Assembly: GCA_038321615.1 (NCBI GenBank)
Contig: JBBQFC010000011.1
Location: forward strand, 1 to 64,000
DNA from: JBBQFC01 sp038321615
GTDB taxonomy: Bacteria > Bacteroidota > Bacteroidia > Flavobacteriales_D > Cryomorphaceae
Length of the DNA stretch: 64,000 bases
Direction: 5' to 3'
Made by a program: the position numbers and the translations under genes. Below, piece after piece: positions 26,767 through 35,292 of the stretch; within the stretch, counting starts at the first letter, position 1, and every line of letters begins with the position of its first letter. The notes beneath the pieces were generated by a model. It searched no databases. It saw only the letters and a program-made list of their open reading frames with translations, and was not told the origin of the DNA.

Positions 26767-27016
26767 GTTTATATCTGTTTCTCACTGGTCGGCTTTCCGA
26801 CAGTGCCGGAAATTTGAATCCTTCGAACAAACCCATCTCAAAGTACTTCTGTGCTTATTAGTACGATCTGCTTAGGTTTCCAGCACTTAAGGCGCATAAA
26901 TTCCTGAAATGCCGCTTAACGGCTTAGAAATTATGTCAAAATTCAGCTCAATTTTCCGCAGACTCGAGCATTCTGATCGCTGAGGTCTATCCGCAACCCT
27001 TTCAAATAATCTCCCA

Positions 27017-27478
27017 ACGAAAAACACAATTTTGGTAATAGTATAGATTTTGCTGGCTTTGCCGCCCGTCAAAAGCCAAAGTGATACATCGCCTGAAAAT
27101 CTAAATTTGGGTAAAGACTTGGCTATAGATGGGTATGACCCAGTGGCATATTTTACGCAAAGCAAAGGCGCGAAAGGTAAAAAGGAAATCCGCGCCCAAC
27201 ATGGGGGCGCCACCTATTATTTTTCTACCGGGAGCAGCCGGGAAACGTTTAAAAAGAAGCCCGCCAAATACACCCCCGCTTATGGATGTTGGTGCCTATA
27301 TGCAATTGGCGATAGCGGCGATAAGGTTTCGATCAACCCCGAGACATTCAAGATTGTCGATGGCAAGCTCCTACTTTTTTACAATGCCTTTTTTACAAAT
27401 ACACTCGACAACTGGAACAAGGACGAAAAGCACTTGTATGAAAATGCCAATAAAAACTGGAATAAACTGAACAAATAA
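27017..27478 (+). pseudogene. YHS-domain protein gene with lost start and in-frame TAG in its signal peptide
   Basis: From 27053 the frame encodes a YHS-domain protein (LAIDGYDPVAYFTQSKGAKG, YYFSTGSSRETFKKKPAKYT, PAYGCWCLYAIG). Family members have an N-terminal signal peptide ending ...LALPPVKSQ. That peptide is still readable upstream in the same frame as KNTILVIV-stop-ILLALPPVKSQ, with TAG at 27044-27046. The codon where the initiating Met should be is ACG (27017-27019). Thus an ATG-to-ACG change and a nonsense codon both hit the leader. Starting at TTG 27050 would leave a 142-residue protein with a truncated leader, probably not exported. Confidence 0.78.
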
Positions 27479-27487
27479 ATAAAGCCC

Positions 27488-27844
27488 ATGATAAGGCCTT
27501 CCATTGTTTCCGCTATCATTGCAGCACTCATCTTAATGCAATCACTCTTTTTCAAATTCACAGCTAGCCCCGAATCGGTAGCGCTGTTTACTGCGCTTGG
27601 AGTAGAGCCTTTCGGCCGGATCTCTACAGGGGTTTTGGAATTAATTGCCGCCGCACTCCTTATTGTCCCCGCCACGCGATTATATGGCGGAATATTGGGC
27701 GTCGGCCTTATGTTTGGCGCCACAGCATCACACATTTTTATAGTAGGGGTGGAGTCAAACGGCGATGAAGGCATCCTGTTTTTTTTAGCCTTTTTTGTAT
27801 TGATTTTCAGCCTGTTGGCCCCTATTTCAAACGTCAAAAACTGA
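27488..27844 (+). CDS. DoxX-like membrane protein
   Basis: A 118-residue protein with four predicted TM helices (around residues 5-20, 42-60, 66-88 and 95-112), resembling the DoxX/DoxD-like family of small membrane proteins. The ISTGVLELIAAALLIVPATR segment matches the family's second-helix GxxEL pattern. Function is uncertain; members are linked to quinone-associated or redox membrane complexes. It starts 10 bp after the broken YHS gene and was likely co-transcribed with it. Confidence 0.7.
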   Translation: MIRPSIVSAIIAALILMQSLFFKFTASPESVALFTALGVEPFGRISTGVLELIAAALLIVPATRLYGGILGVGLMFGATASHIFIVGVESNGDEGILFFLAFFVLIFSLLAPISNVKN

Positions 27845-27971
27845 TCAATCTCCGATCGCGAATCTTTCCAAAAGCCCTGGGTTAGTTACTTTTTTTTGTA
27901 CTCAAATAAATTTGGTCGGATGTTTTACTTTTACACCAATACGCTCCGCTAAGAGACGGATATAACCCAGT

Positions 27972-28457
27972 ATGATATACGTACAATTGAATGAGCAGCT
28001 TATGGCGCTGCACACTTTGCTTGGGAAGCTAACGGACCATGCATACGAAAATAAAATTTCGATGCTCGGCGATGTCAGCATTGGCCAGCACACCAGGCAT
28101 ATTATCGAATTGCTTCAATGCGCCCTGTCGGGCTACGACACCGGGCTGGTCGATTATCAAAATAGGCAGCGGAATTTGCGCTACGAAACCGATCGCTTGT
28201 TTGCCCAAGCGGAAATTGACGGAATGCTGCGTTTTACAGATCGCCCCGATCGTCAACTCGTTCTTTCGGACCATATGCTGAATGGCGACCGTGTGAGCAC
28301 TACCTACTGCCGCGAAATTGTTTACAATACGGAGCATATCATTCACCACTTAGCTTTAATAAAGGTGGCGCTGCGGGCTTTAAATTTGGACATTGTAGAT
28401 GCTAACTTTGGAATGGCCTACGCCACCATTTCCTACCAAGCCCAATGTGCACAGTAA
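27972..28457 (+). CDS. DinB-like four-helix protein
   Basis: A 161-residue cytosolic protein with DinB-type helical-bundle features: VSIGQHTRHIIELLQCALSG (first His pair) and YNTEHIIHHLALIKVALRAL (second His cluster), the putative divalent-metal ligands. DinB-superfamily members include thiol-dependent transferases, but no activity can be assigned here. It opens a tightly packed five-gene run; its last 13 bp overlap the NRDE gene. Confidence 0.75.
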   Translation: MIYVQLNEQLMALHTLLGKLTDHAYENKISMLGDVSIGQHTRHIIELLQCALSGYDTGLVDYQNRQRNLRYETDRLFAQAEIDGMLRFTDRPDRQLVLSDHMLNGDRVSTTYCREIVYNTEHIIHHLALIKVALRALNLDIVDANFGMAYATISYQAQCAQ

Positions 28458-29167
28458 TGTATCTTCCCGGGAAATCGGGAAGCACATTGATTTCAAATCG
28501 CGACGAAAGTCCAGAGCGCAAGCACGCGCGCAAGCCTGCATTAATCGCGCAAGCCCACTTATCTTTTCTTGCGCCCATCGATCCGGAAGGCGGCGGCACT
28601 TGGATAGCTGCCAATGAAATAGGGGAGGTTCTTATTCTACTCAATGGTGGTTTTGTTTTTCACCAACCGGGTTTGGGTGGATACCGCAAAAGCCGGGGAC
28701 TCATCGTTACCGAAATGATTGGATCTGGTGTTCTTGAAAAACAATGGTCCGAAATTGAATTAGATCGTATCGAGCCTTTTACCCTTGTGATATTCTCGGG
28801 AGGCCAACTTCTACATGCCGTGTGGGATGGTTCAGAAAAACACATTTTCCAAAAGGATTCATCCCAAGGGCATATCTGGTCGTCGGCTACGCTTTATGAG
28901 CCCCAAGCCATAATCACTAAACAAAAGGTCTTCTTCGAAGCTTACGCAAAACATAGCGAGACAAAAGAATTGCTCAGTTATTTATCTGATTTCCGCGACT
29001 CAAAAGAAGGGTTTTTTATAGCGCGCCCTGGTATGGTCGATACTTTGAGCACAACCATTATCGATCTTCAAAAAACGGAAACGAGCATGGCATACCACGA
29101 TTATCTGGATGGCTCTGAATCAAGGATTCAAATACCGATCGAGCGAAAAGTCTCGTCTCAATCATGA
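28445..29167 (+). CDS. NRDE family protein (Tango2-like)
   Basis: A 240-residue protein of the NRDE/Tango2 family, named for the N-R-D-E motif visible in STLISNRDESPERKHA after the start MCTVMYL. The N-terminal Cys2 and the GGGTWIAANEIGEVLILLNG segment suggest an Ntn-hydrolase-like fold; the eukaryotic homologue is implicated in heme or lipid handling, and the bacterial function is unsettled. It overlaps the DinB gene by 13 bp and the hydrolase gene by 4 bp (ATGA), so translation is coupled. Confidence 0.88.
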   Translation: MCTVMYLPGKSGSTLISNRDESPERKHARKPALIAQAHLSFLAPIDPEGGGTWIAANEIGEVLILLNGGFVFHQPGLGGYRKSRGLIVTEMIGSGVLEKQWSEIELDRIEPFTLVIFSGGQLLHAVWDGSEKHIFQKDSSQGHIWSSATLYEPQAIITKQKVFFEAYAKHSETKELLSYLSDFRDSKEGFFIARPGMVDTLSTTIIDLQKTETSMAYHDYLDGSESRIQIPIERKVSSQS

Positions 29168-30021
29168 AATTAAAAAGGTTCTTTCGGGTATCGCTCTTGA
29201 TTTTAGCATCCTTGTTGGTGGTCATTTCCGTATTTGCTCAGTTTGGTATGAAAATGCGCAAGAGCGATAAAGAAGCACTGGAAACGTTCGGGATAGCGCA
29301 TGTTCCGCTTGAATTTCGAACTGTCGGAACGGGCGATAATGTAGTGCACTACGCCGTAACCGGCAGCGATACCTTGCCAACCCTGCTATTTATCCACGGT
29401 TCGCCGGGGAGTTGGGATGCCTTTGAAGGCTATTTGCTCGATGCCGACTTGCGAAAGAAATTCCGGATCATTTCGTTGGATCGACCTGGTTTTGGCTACA
29501 GCAATTTTGGCGAAGCCCGATCTCTCAGGGAGAATACGGCACTATGTTATCAGGTTTATCAGGCAGAATACATGGGCAAACCTATTCACATTATTGGCCA
29601 CAGCATTGGCGGTCCGGTAGTTCTCGACTTAGCCCAGATACATCCCGAAGCTTTTGCTTCGATTAGCATTTTGGCGGGTAGCATCTCCGGGAAGTATGAA
29701 GCTCCCGAAAAATGGCGTTTGCCTTTTGTGGCTGTTCCGCTGCGTTTCTTAGTTCCCGGAGCACTTCGGGTGTCCAATGATGAAATCTGGATGTTCAAAA
29801 AGGAACTCGCAGGCCTAGATTCAGGATATGGAAATCTCCAAATGCCCGTTTATTTTATCCATGGCGATGCGGATCCACTAGTGCCTGTTGGCAACGCCTA
29901 CTTCGGTATGGAGAAGCTCGAAGGAAGCAGTTTGGGACATATTGAAATTATTGAAGGTGCCAATCACTTCATTCCTTGGGAGCATTTTGATTTGATAAAA
30001 AAGCATTTGCTTCAACTTTAA
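29164..30021 (+). CDS. Alpha/beta hydrolase
   Basis: A 285-residue hydrolase with an N-terminal hydrophobic anchor or signal (about residues 6-24, ...VVISVFAQFG), so probably envelope-located. Catalytic elements of the fold are all present: oxyanion HGSPGSW (about residue 79), nucleophile elbow GHSIGG (about 144), acid HGDADPLVP (about 238) and the histidine in GANHFIPW (about 269). The substrate is unknown; ester, lactone or peptide are possible. It is translationally coupled to the NRDE gene. Confidence 0.85.
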   Translation: MKLKRFFRVSLLILASLLVVISVFAQFGMKMRKSDKEALETFGIAHVPLEFRTVGTGDNVVHYAVTGSDTLPTLLFIHGSPGSWDAFEGYLLDADLRKKFRIISLDRPGFGYSNFGEARSLRENTALCYQVYQAEYMGKPIHIIGHSIGGPVVLDLAQIHPEAFASISILAGSISGKYEAPEKWRLPFVAVPLRFLVPGALRVSNDEIWMFKKELAGLDSGYGNLQMPVYFIHGDADPLVPVGNAYFGMEKLEGSSLGHIEIIEGANHFIPWEHFDLIKKHLLQL

Positions 30022-30028
30022 CTTTCCG

Positions 30029-31123
30029 ATGAATATTACCGCCACCCAAACTTACAGCTCCCCGATAATGCTTCCACCCTGGAAGCTTCGAGCTCGACAG
30101 CGGATTATAAAATGGCAGAGTTGGGAATACTGGCCCATTAACGTAGTGTATTTCTTGCCGGCACTCTACTTCCTTTGGTTATGTGCTCGTTACCGAACCT
30201 GGTTTTTCTTTTCTGCTTCTAATCCGGGTATCCCCACGGGCGGTATGTTTTTCGAAGCGAAATGGGATATTTACCAGCGTATGCCAAAAAAGTGCTACCC
30301 AAAGTCGATTTACGTCGATACTGAGGAGCCGTATGAAGTCTTAAAAAGAAGAGTTGAATCTTCCGGCTTGACTTTTCCAATCATTGCAAAACCGAATCGG
30401 GGCGAGCGCGGCTGGGGTGTAAAAATACTTCGAAACTTCGGCGATTTAAGTGACTACCGGCGTCGGTATTCCATCGATTTTTTGCTTCAGGCATACGTTG
30501 ATTATCCAATGGAGTGGAGCGTTTTTTACAAGCGAATGCCCAATGAGTCGAAAGGTAAAATCACTTCGCTCACCGAAAAAGTTCACTTGCAGGTATTGGG
30601 CGATGGTAATTCGACACTCGAACAATTGGTGCGATCGAGCCCGCGTGCCACCCTGCATTACGAGACCATTCGCAACAGCTTTGGATCAGCCTTTTTTGAT
30701 GTGGTTCCTGCGGGCGAAAAGAAAATATTAGTGCCCTATGGAAATCATTGCCGCGGGGCTCTTTTTTTAGATCGCAGCAACCAAATAGACCATTCGCTCT
30801 GCGAAGTTTTTGACCGAATTGCAATACAAATTGATGGGTTCTATTTTGGTCGTTTCGATCTTAAAGCCCAATCGCTGGAAGATTTGCGCGAAGGGAAGAA
30901 TTTTTCGATTGTTGAGCTAAACGGAAGCGGCGCCGAACCGGCACATATTTACCAACCTGGCTTTTCATTCTGGAAGGGGCAGGCCACCATCATGCGTCAT
31001 TTTAAGTGGATGAGCGAAATATCGGCTATCAACATGCGTCACGGCGCCGAATTAATGACTTGGAGCGATCTATGGTCGATGCGAGCGGCCCAAAAATCGT
31101 ATCGCAAACGCGTAAAGGAATAA
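30029..31123 (+). CDS. ATP-grasp ligase-like protein with membrane segment
   Basis: A 364-residue protein. The N-terminal third carries a hydrophobic helix (PINVVYFLPALYFLWLCA, about residues 36-53), then FFFSASNPGIPTGGMFFEAK. The rest is an ATP-grasp fold: IIAKPNRGERGWGVKIL as the nucleotide-binding strand-loop, LLQAYVDYPMEWSVFY, and a late FDLKAQ...SIVELNGSGAEP metal/ATP-binding block. Bacteroidota members are often labelled D-alanine-D-alanine ligase-like, but the N-terminal membrane anchor is distinctive. The true acceptor is unknown. Its stop TAA overlaps the ATG of the LysE-like gene (TAATG), a strong sign that the two products act together. Confidence 0.75.
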   Translation: MNITATQTYSSPIMLPPWKLRARQRIIKWQSWEYWPINVVYFLPALYFLWLCARYRTWFFFSASNPGIPTGGMFFEAKWDIYQRMPKKCYPKSIYVDTEEPYEVLKRRVESSGLTFPIIAKPNRGERGWGVKILRNFGDLSDYRRRYSIDFLLQAYVDYPMEWSVFYKRMPNESKGKITSLTEKVHLQVLGDGNSTLEQLVRSSPRATLHYETIRNSFGSAFFDVVPAGEKKILVPYGNHCRGALFLDRSNQIDHSLCEVFDRIAIQIDGFYFGRFDLKAQSLEDLREGKNFSIVELNGSGAEPAHIYQPGFSFWKGQATIMRHFKWMSEISAINMRHGAELMTWSDLWSMRAAQKSYRKRVKE

Positions 31124-31710
31124 TGATTTGGTGGCCCTTTTTTATTGGCATCTCGAGTTATATCCCGATCGCTAATATCAATTTGGGTTTGCTTTACCTT
31201 TCGGCTGCTCGCAAACGGCAAAAAGCGTTTGCGCTTTGGGTGGTTGCGGTCTTATTCGAAGGCCTCTATTGCTTTGCTTCCCTTCGGCTCATTGGGCTTC
31301 TCGCCGATAATGTGCTGATATCGCAAGTATTGTCCTTTCTTATAATTGTGGTGTTTATTGGATTAGGCATCTGGAATTTCGTACAATCGCCTGACGAGAA
31401 TTTAAGGGCGGAGCACGCCATGACACGCAAAGCCTATTTCGCCGCCATCGTTCATCCCCAACAAATTCCATTTTGGTTGATTTGGGGAGCCTACTTAAGT
31501 CCCAGGGGACTCCTGATTGATGATCCTGAAGCTATCCTAAACTTTGCACTTTGGAATAGTCTCGGCTCCGCAATTACCTTAGGTCTTTACTCCATTGCCG
31601 GCATTCGACTTAAAGATTGGGTGATGAAGCGACAAAAATTTCTAAGCAAGGTGGTGGGCACGCTGTGCTTTGGGTTTGCGCTATTGGAGATCTGGAGAAT
31701 GGTGTGGTAA
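31123..31710 (+). CDS. LysE-like membrane transporter
   Basis: A 195-residue polytopic protein with about six TM helices. The N-terminus (MIWWPFFIGISSYIPIANIN...YLSAARKRQKAF) matches the LysE/RhtB arrangement, although the usual PGP motif is replaced by YIPIAN. Members export amino acids or small metabolites. The start ATG 31123 overlaps the previous stop; the frame extends upstream to 31006 but that would duplicate ligase coding sequence. Export of the product of the preceding ATP-grasp enzyme is inferred from coupling only. Confidence 0.65.
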   Translation: MIWWPFFIGISSYIPIANINLGLLYLSAARKRQKAFALWVVAVLFEGLYCFASLRLIGLLADNVLISQVLSFLIIVVFIGLGIWNFVQSPDENLRAEHAMTRKAYFAAIVHPQQIPFWLIWGAYLSPRGLLIDDPEAILNFALWNSLGSAITLGLYSIAGIRLKDWVMKRQKFLSKVVGTLCFGFALLEIWRMVW

Positions 31711-31763
31711 ATACTTCGAACGAACCACTCGGGCTGTATTTGAAATCCGTTTCGCATAAAGCG

Positions 31764-32047
31764 CTCCGCAGCATTTGTAAAGCTCCGCTCCGCAGCATTT
31801 GCAATGCTGCGGCTACCTTCTCACTCGCTCGCTTCGCAGCATTTGCAATGCTGCGGCTATCTTGCGCTCCGCAGCATTTGTAATGCTGCGGAACTTTGTT
31901 TCACAATTTGAAATGTACTCACCGCGGCATTGCAAATGCAGCGGAACATTACTTCATAATCACTAAAAGCGCTTCGCAGCATTTGCAATGCTGCGGCTAT
32001 CTTCTCGCTCGCGGCACTCGTCCGCCTCATATCATAACGCTGCGGAA
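31764..32047. repeat. Cluster of REP-like palindromes
   Basis: Five full copies of a 23-bp palindrome, CCGCAGCATT-TGC-AATGCTGCGG or close variants, lie at 31790-31812, 31834-31856, 31869-31891, 31922-31944 (inverted and diverged) and 31974-31996. Partial copies are at about 31765-31786 and 32034-32045. Spacers share CTATCTTCTCGCTCGC-like sequence, giving a unit of roughly 40 bp. Each copy can fold into a 10-bp hairpin with a 3-nt loop. They fill most of the 432-bp gap between the LysE-like gene and ppc. This resembles REP/REPIN elements moved by RAYT (TnpA-REP) transposases; no such transposase is in the window. Confidence 0.85.
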
Positions 32048-32115
32048 CTATCCATGCCCGAAGCCGAAATCCCCCCTTTTCCCGAAAGGGTCGAATCGTT
32101 CTTACCTTGAAACCG

Positions 32116-32123
32116 TAGCTTTG
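32116..32123 (+). promoter_or_regulatory. Possible -7 element of ppc
   Basis: TAGCTTTG, matching TAnnTTTG, ends 19 bp before the ppc start codon. No clear TTG is seen at -33. Confidence 0.35.
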
Positions 32124-32142
32124 TGTCGAATACCTTTAAACC

Positions 32143-34689
32143 ATGCAAAAATCAAAGCGCCTCATTGAATTTGAAAAGCTCGTTGAGAATAAATTCAATG
32201 TGTTCAATAGCCTGTTTCTCAATCTACCGTTTCCGAAAATATCAAACACGGGTATTCTCATCCCTTTGCTTCACCAGCAAACATCGGAAGGCTTGGCTGC
32301 TCATCGCTCGCCATCAGAGATTTTAGGCGATTTTTTCTCCCACCATGCACAGCTCGATTCGGAGCAAGGTCAAATCGATTTTATGTTCCGCGTGGTGCAG
32401 TATGTGGAGCGCCAGGTGGTGCTCTACGATAGTGTAGAAGACGCTGCCTTTCCTCGGGTGCAGGAGCTCAGCGAAACACTCAATTTTCGAGATTTCATGC
32501 GGCTTCACGACAATCCGACCGACGAAGCTAAAATCGCTCTCAAGCTACAAGATTTCAGCGCCCGCGTGGTATTCACGGCTCACCCTACGCAGTTTTATCC
32601 GCCGGCAGTGCTCGATATTATTGAGCGACTTCGCGACTTAATCGAGCAGAATGATATCAACGGCATTGATTTGCACTTACAGCAATTGGGTCTCACTAGT
32701 TTTATAAATAGCCAGAAACCAACCCCGCTCGACGAAGCGCGAAACATTATCTATTTTCTTCGGAATGTTTTTTACAACGAAATGGGCCGCATGTATTCTG
32801 ATATAAAGGCATTTGGTGCCAATCAATTTATTGATAATTCGGATTTAATCCGCCTTGGCTTCTGGCCTGGAGGCGATCGGGATGGAAACCCTTTTGTGAC
32901 CGCAGATATTACCCGGCAGGTAGCCGATGAATTGCGGATGACCCTGATGAAATGCTATTATCAGGATATGAAACTCCTGGAACGCAAACTCACTTTTAAG
33001 GGGGTTGAAGAGCTCATCGCCGATTTGCGAGCCAAGCTGTACAAAGCCATGTTCGATCCGGAAGTCATTGTGCCTTCCGCATTTCTTCGCCAACAATTAG
33101 AAGAAGCCCGCCGTAAATTAATGCTCGATTACAATGGATTGTTCAAGGAAGAACTCGATTTAGTACTCACCAAGGTGACCATGTTTCGCGATCATTTTGC
33201 AACGCTCGATATCCGACAGGATCACAGCGTGCACAGCGAAGTGGTGCGGGAAATTCTCATCGCCAAGGGCAAGATAAAGAGTGAAGTCGATGAATTGGAT
33301 TCAAAAGAATTGGTGGCTTGCCTTTTTGATGATAATTGGGCAATAGAACCGGATGTTTGTAAATCAGATTTAACGCGCGATACGCTGCACAACATTCGCA
33401 ACCTGGCGGCTATTCAAAAGAAGAATGGCGAATCGGGCTGCAATCGCTATATCATCAGCAATTCCGAAAATGTTTTTTCGGTGCTTTACGTTTTGGCAAT
33501 GTTTAAGTGGAGCGGATACGCTGACGAAGAAATTGCCTTCGACATTGTACCACTTTTCGAGTCGATGCAAGCCATGGAGCATTGCGAAGAGATCATGGAA
33601 GGGCTGTTTGCAAATCCAAACTATCGGGCGCATTTAACCCGCCGTGAAAATATCCAGACTATCATGTTGGGCTTTTCTGACGGAACCAAGGATGGCGGCT
33701 ATCTTAAAGCCAATTGGTCGATATTTAAAACCAAGGAAAGGCTATCGGCCTTATGTGCAGCACATGGGGTAGAGACGATATTCTTTGATGGAAGGGGAGG
33801 GCCGCCCGCGCGCGGTGGCGGAAAAACCCACAGCTTTTATGCCGCCCAGAGCGGAAAGATTTCAAATAAAGAAATCCAGTTGACCATTCAAGGTCAAACA
33901 ATTACCAGCATGTACGGCACCTGCGAGCAGTTTCGCCACAATATGGAGCAATTGCTCACCGCCGGACTAAGTCAGAATTTCAACGGCGATCGAAATGATT
34001 TGAATACCCATCAACGTGAATTGATGGAGCAATTGGCCGAGATTAGTTTTAAGAAATACGGCGATCTTAAAGCCCATCCCAAGTTTTTGCCTTATTTGGA
34101 GAATCGAAGTACCCTCCAATATTACAGCGAAGCAAATATTGGGAGCAGGCCAGCTAAGCGCGGGAAGTCGAAAAAGCTAGAGTTAAAAGACCTTCGAGCC
34201 ATATCTTTTGTGGGTTGCTGGAGCCAAGCCAAGCAGAACGTCCCTGGATATTTTGGACTGGGCACGGCACTTAAAACACTGGAGAAGGAACAGGGTTTGC
34301 CCAATTTGAAAGCACTTTACAACGAAGTGCCGTATTTCAAGGCTTTGGTGCACAATAGCATGATGTCGCTCTCGAAGACCAATTTTGATCTCACGCGTTA
34401 CATGGAAAAAGATCCCGAATACGGCGAATTCTGGAAGGTGCTTTTTGCAGAATATGAGCTTAGTAAACAAATGTTATTGGCTATCGCCGGGTATGAAGTC
34501 CTTATGCAGGAAGAACCTGTGTCGAAAAAATCGATCGAAATCCGCGAGCGAATTGTACTCCCCTTGTTGCTGATACAGCAATATGCGCTACAGCAAGTAG
34601 AGCGCAATAATACCCACCGCGATGCCTACCACCGATTGGTGAGCAGAACGCTGTATGGGAATATTAATGCGAGTAGGAATTCGGTGTGA
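32143..34689 (+). CDS. ppc: Phosphoenolpyruvate carboxylase
   Basis: An 848-residue cytosolic enzyme making oxaloacetate from PEP and bicarbonate, refilling the TCA cycle. Signatures are intact: FTAHPTQFYP (catalytic His, about residue 146), GFWPGGDRDGNPFVT (about 245), FFDGRGGPPARGGGKTH (about 548) and a late SFVGCWSQAKQNVPG-type block. The C-terminus is LYGNINASRNSV instead of the classic RNTG ending. I recall this variant from Bacteroidota PEPCs, so it is not damage. The SbtA-type bicarbonate transporter lies 6.5 kb upstream, which could supply its HCO3- substrate. Confidence 0.95.
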   Translation: MQKSKRLIEFEKLVENKFNVFNSLFLNLPFPKISNTGILIPLLHQQTSEGLAAHRSPSEILGDFFSHHAQLDSEQGQIDFMFRVVQYVERQVVLYDSVEDAAFPRVQELSETLNFRDFMRLHDNPTDEAKIALKLQDFSARVVFTAHPTQFYPPAVLDIIERLRDLIEQNDINGIDLHLQQLGLTSFINSQKPTPLDEARNIIYFLRNVFYNEMGRMYSDIKAFGANQFIDNSDLIRLGFWPGGDRDGNPFVTADITRQVADELRMTLMKCYYQDMKLLERKLTFKGVEELIADLRAKLYKAMFDPEVIVPSAFLRQQLEEARRKLMLDYNGLFKEELDLVLTKVTMFRDHFATLDIRQDHSVHSEVVREILIAKGKIKSEVDELDSKELVACLFDDNWAIEPDVCKSDLTRDTLHNIRNLAAIQKKNGESGCNRYIISNSENVFSVLYVLAMFKWSGYADEEIAFDIVPLFESMQAMEHCEEIMEGLFANPNYRAHLTRRENIQTIMLGFSDGTKDGGYLKANWSIFKTKERLSALCAAHGVETIFFDGRGGPPARGGGKTHSFYAAQSGKISNKEIQLTIQGQTITSMYGTCEQFRHNMEQLLTAGLSQNFNGDRNDLNTHQRELMEQLAEISFKKYGDLKAHPKFLPYLENRSTLQYYSEANIGSRPAKRGKSKKLELKDLRAISFVGCWSQAKQNVPGYFGLGTALKTLEKEQGLPNLKALYNEVPYFKALVHNSMMSLSKTNFDLTRYMEKDPEYGEFWKVLFAEYELSKQMLLAIAGYEVLMQEEPVSKKSIEIRERIVLPLLLIQQYALQQVERNNTHRDAYHRLVSRTLYGNINASRNSV

Positions 34690-34762
34690 AGTGGCGGGCT
34701 AATCTGTTTGCCTAAATTGTGTTTGAATGCAGTTTAAGCTTGGTCCAGGGGCAGTCAAATAT

Positions 34763-35080
34763 TCTTTTTTTTAGTTTCGGCATTGGCAATTCCTTGACTG
34801 GAATTCTAATCAATTCACTTTACCATTCCCTTTTCTCAAGTTCTTCTTCAATTGGAAAGCTTGATTTTTGACCAGCATATGGCAGCACTTCAACTATTTC
34901 GCCAATAAAGTCCCGTCCTGACTTTATAGGTTTTACAAATAGCTTATTGGCGCAAATTAGTCCGAATAGTTTTCCATTGGCGGAAATCCCAAATTCACCC
35001 AACGTTTTTCAGGCAGTTATTACTCCCGCATTTTTAATTTGATCCGGGGTAAAATCCACAAACTTTTGGCCGGACGGGAG
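34763..35080 (-). pseudogene. TfoX N-terminal-domain protein, broken by two stops
   Basis: One continuous minus-strand frame reads GQKFVDFTPDQIKNAGVITA, then TGA (35011-35009), then KTLGEFGISANGKLFGLICA, NKLFVKPIKSGRDFIGEIVE and ...IEEELEKREW, then TAA (34822-34820), then SELIRIPVKELPMPKLKK. The whole matches the roughly 105-residue TfoX_N-like family from end to end. No ATG precedes the first block; a stop lies at 35095-35093. Two nonsense codons and a missing start make this a clear pseudogene; the central 60-codon piece that remains open is not a separate gene. Confidence 0.85.
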
Positions 35081-35292
35081 ATATTTAAAATTTTATTTTA
35101 AAATTAGGTATGTAAATTGGACAGAGATTTGTTTGCACCGTGTCCATAACAAGAACTTACAACATTTCCTTTCTGCACCATGGTTTCATCCATGCTGTAG
35201 TTGGAATGAATGGCCGTAGAATCTGACGACGATTTAAAATTACTGTCCGGTGCTCAGAATATGGCTCTTTCCTTCATTTGTTCACAGCCTGT
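35081..35292. other. Intergenic region without a supported gene
   Basis: About 210 bp between the TfoX pseudogene and the nucleoside hydrolase. The minus strand has a short open stretch ending at 35104 (SNYSMDETMVQKGNVVSS...) with coding-like flavour but no family I recognise. It may be the tail of another decayed gene, since erosion is evident next door. Confidence 0.3.

Noticed and set aside
26666..27016. Integration site of a mobile element at tRNA-Asp
   Set aside because: No integrase and no duplicated tRNA 3' end were seen downstream in the window.
12780..27046. TAG recoded as a sense codon
   Set aside because: Several intact genes here (for example those ending at 1872, 3200 and 31123's neighbours) use normal stops including TAG, and the broken genes also show TGA, TAA and a lost ATG.
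26887..27213. 108-codon minus-strand frame over the YHS region
   Set aside because: It is antisense to the recognisable YHS domain and has no family features.
31764..32047. CRISPR array
   Set aside because: Copies are palindromic, irregularly spaced, partly inverted and diverged, with similar spacers; no cas genes are present.
34820..35002. Separate 60-codon gene
   Set aside because: It is the middle of a TfoX pseudogene; homology continues on both sides across stops.
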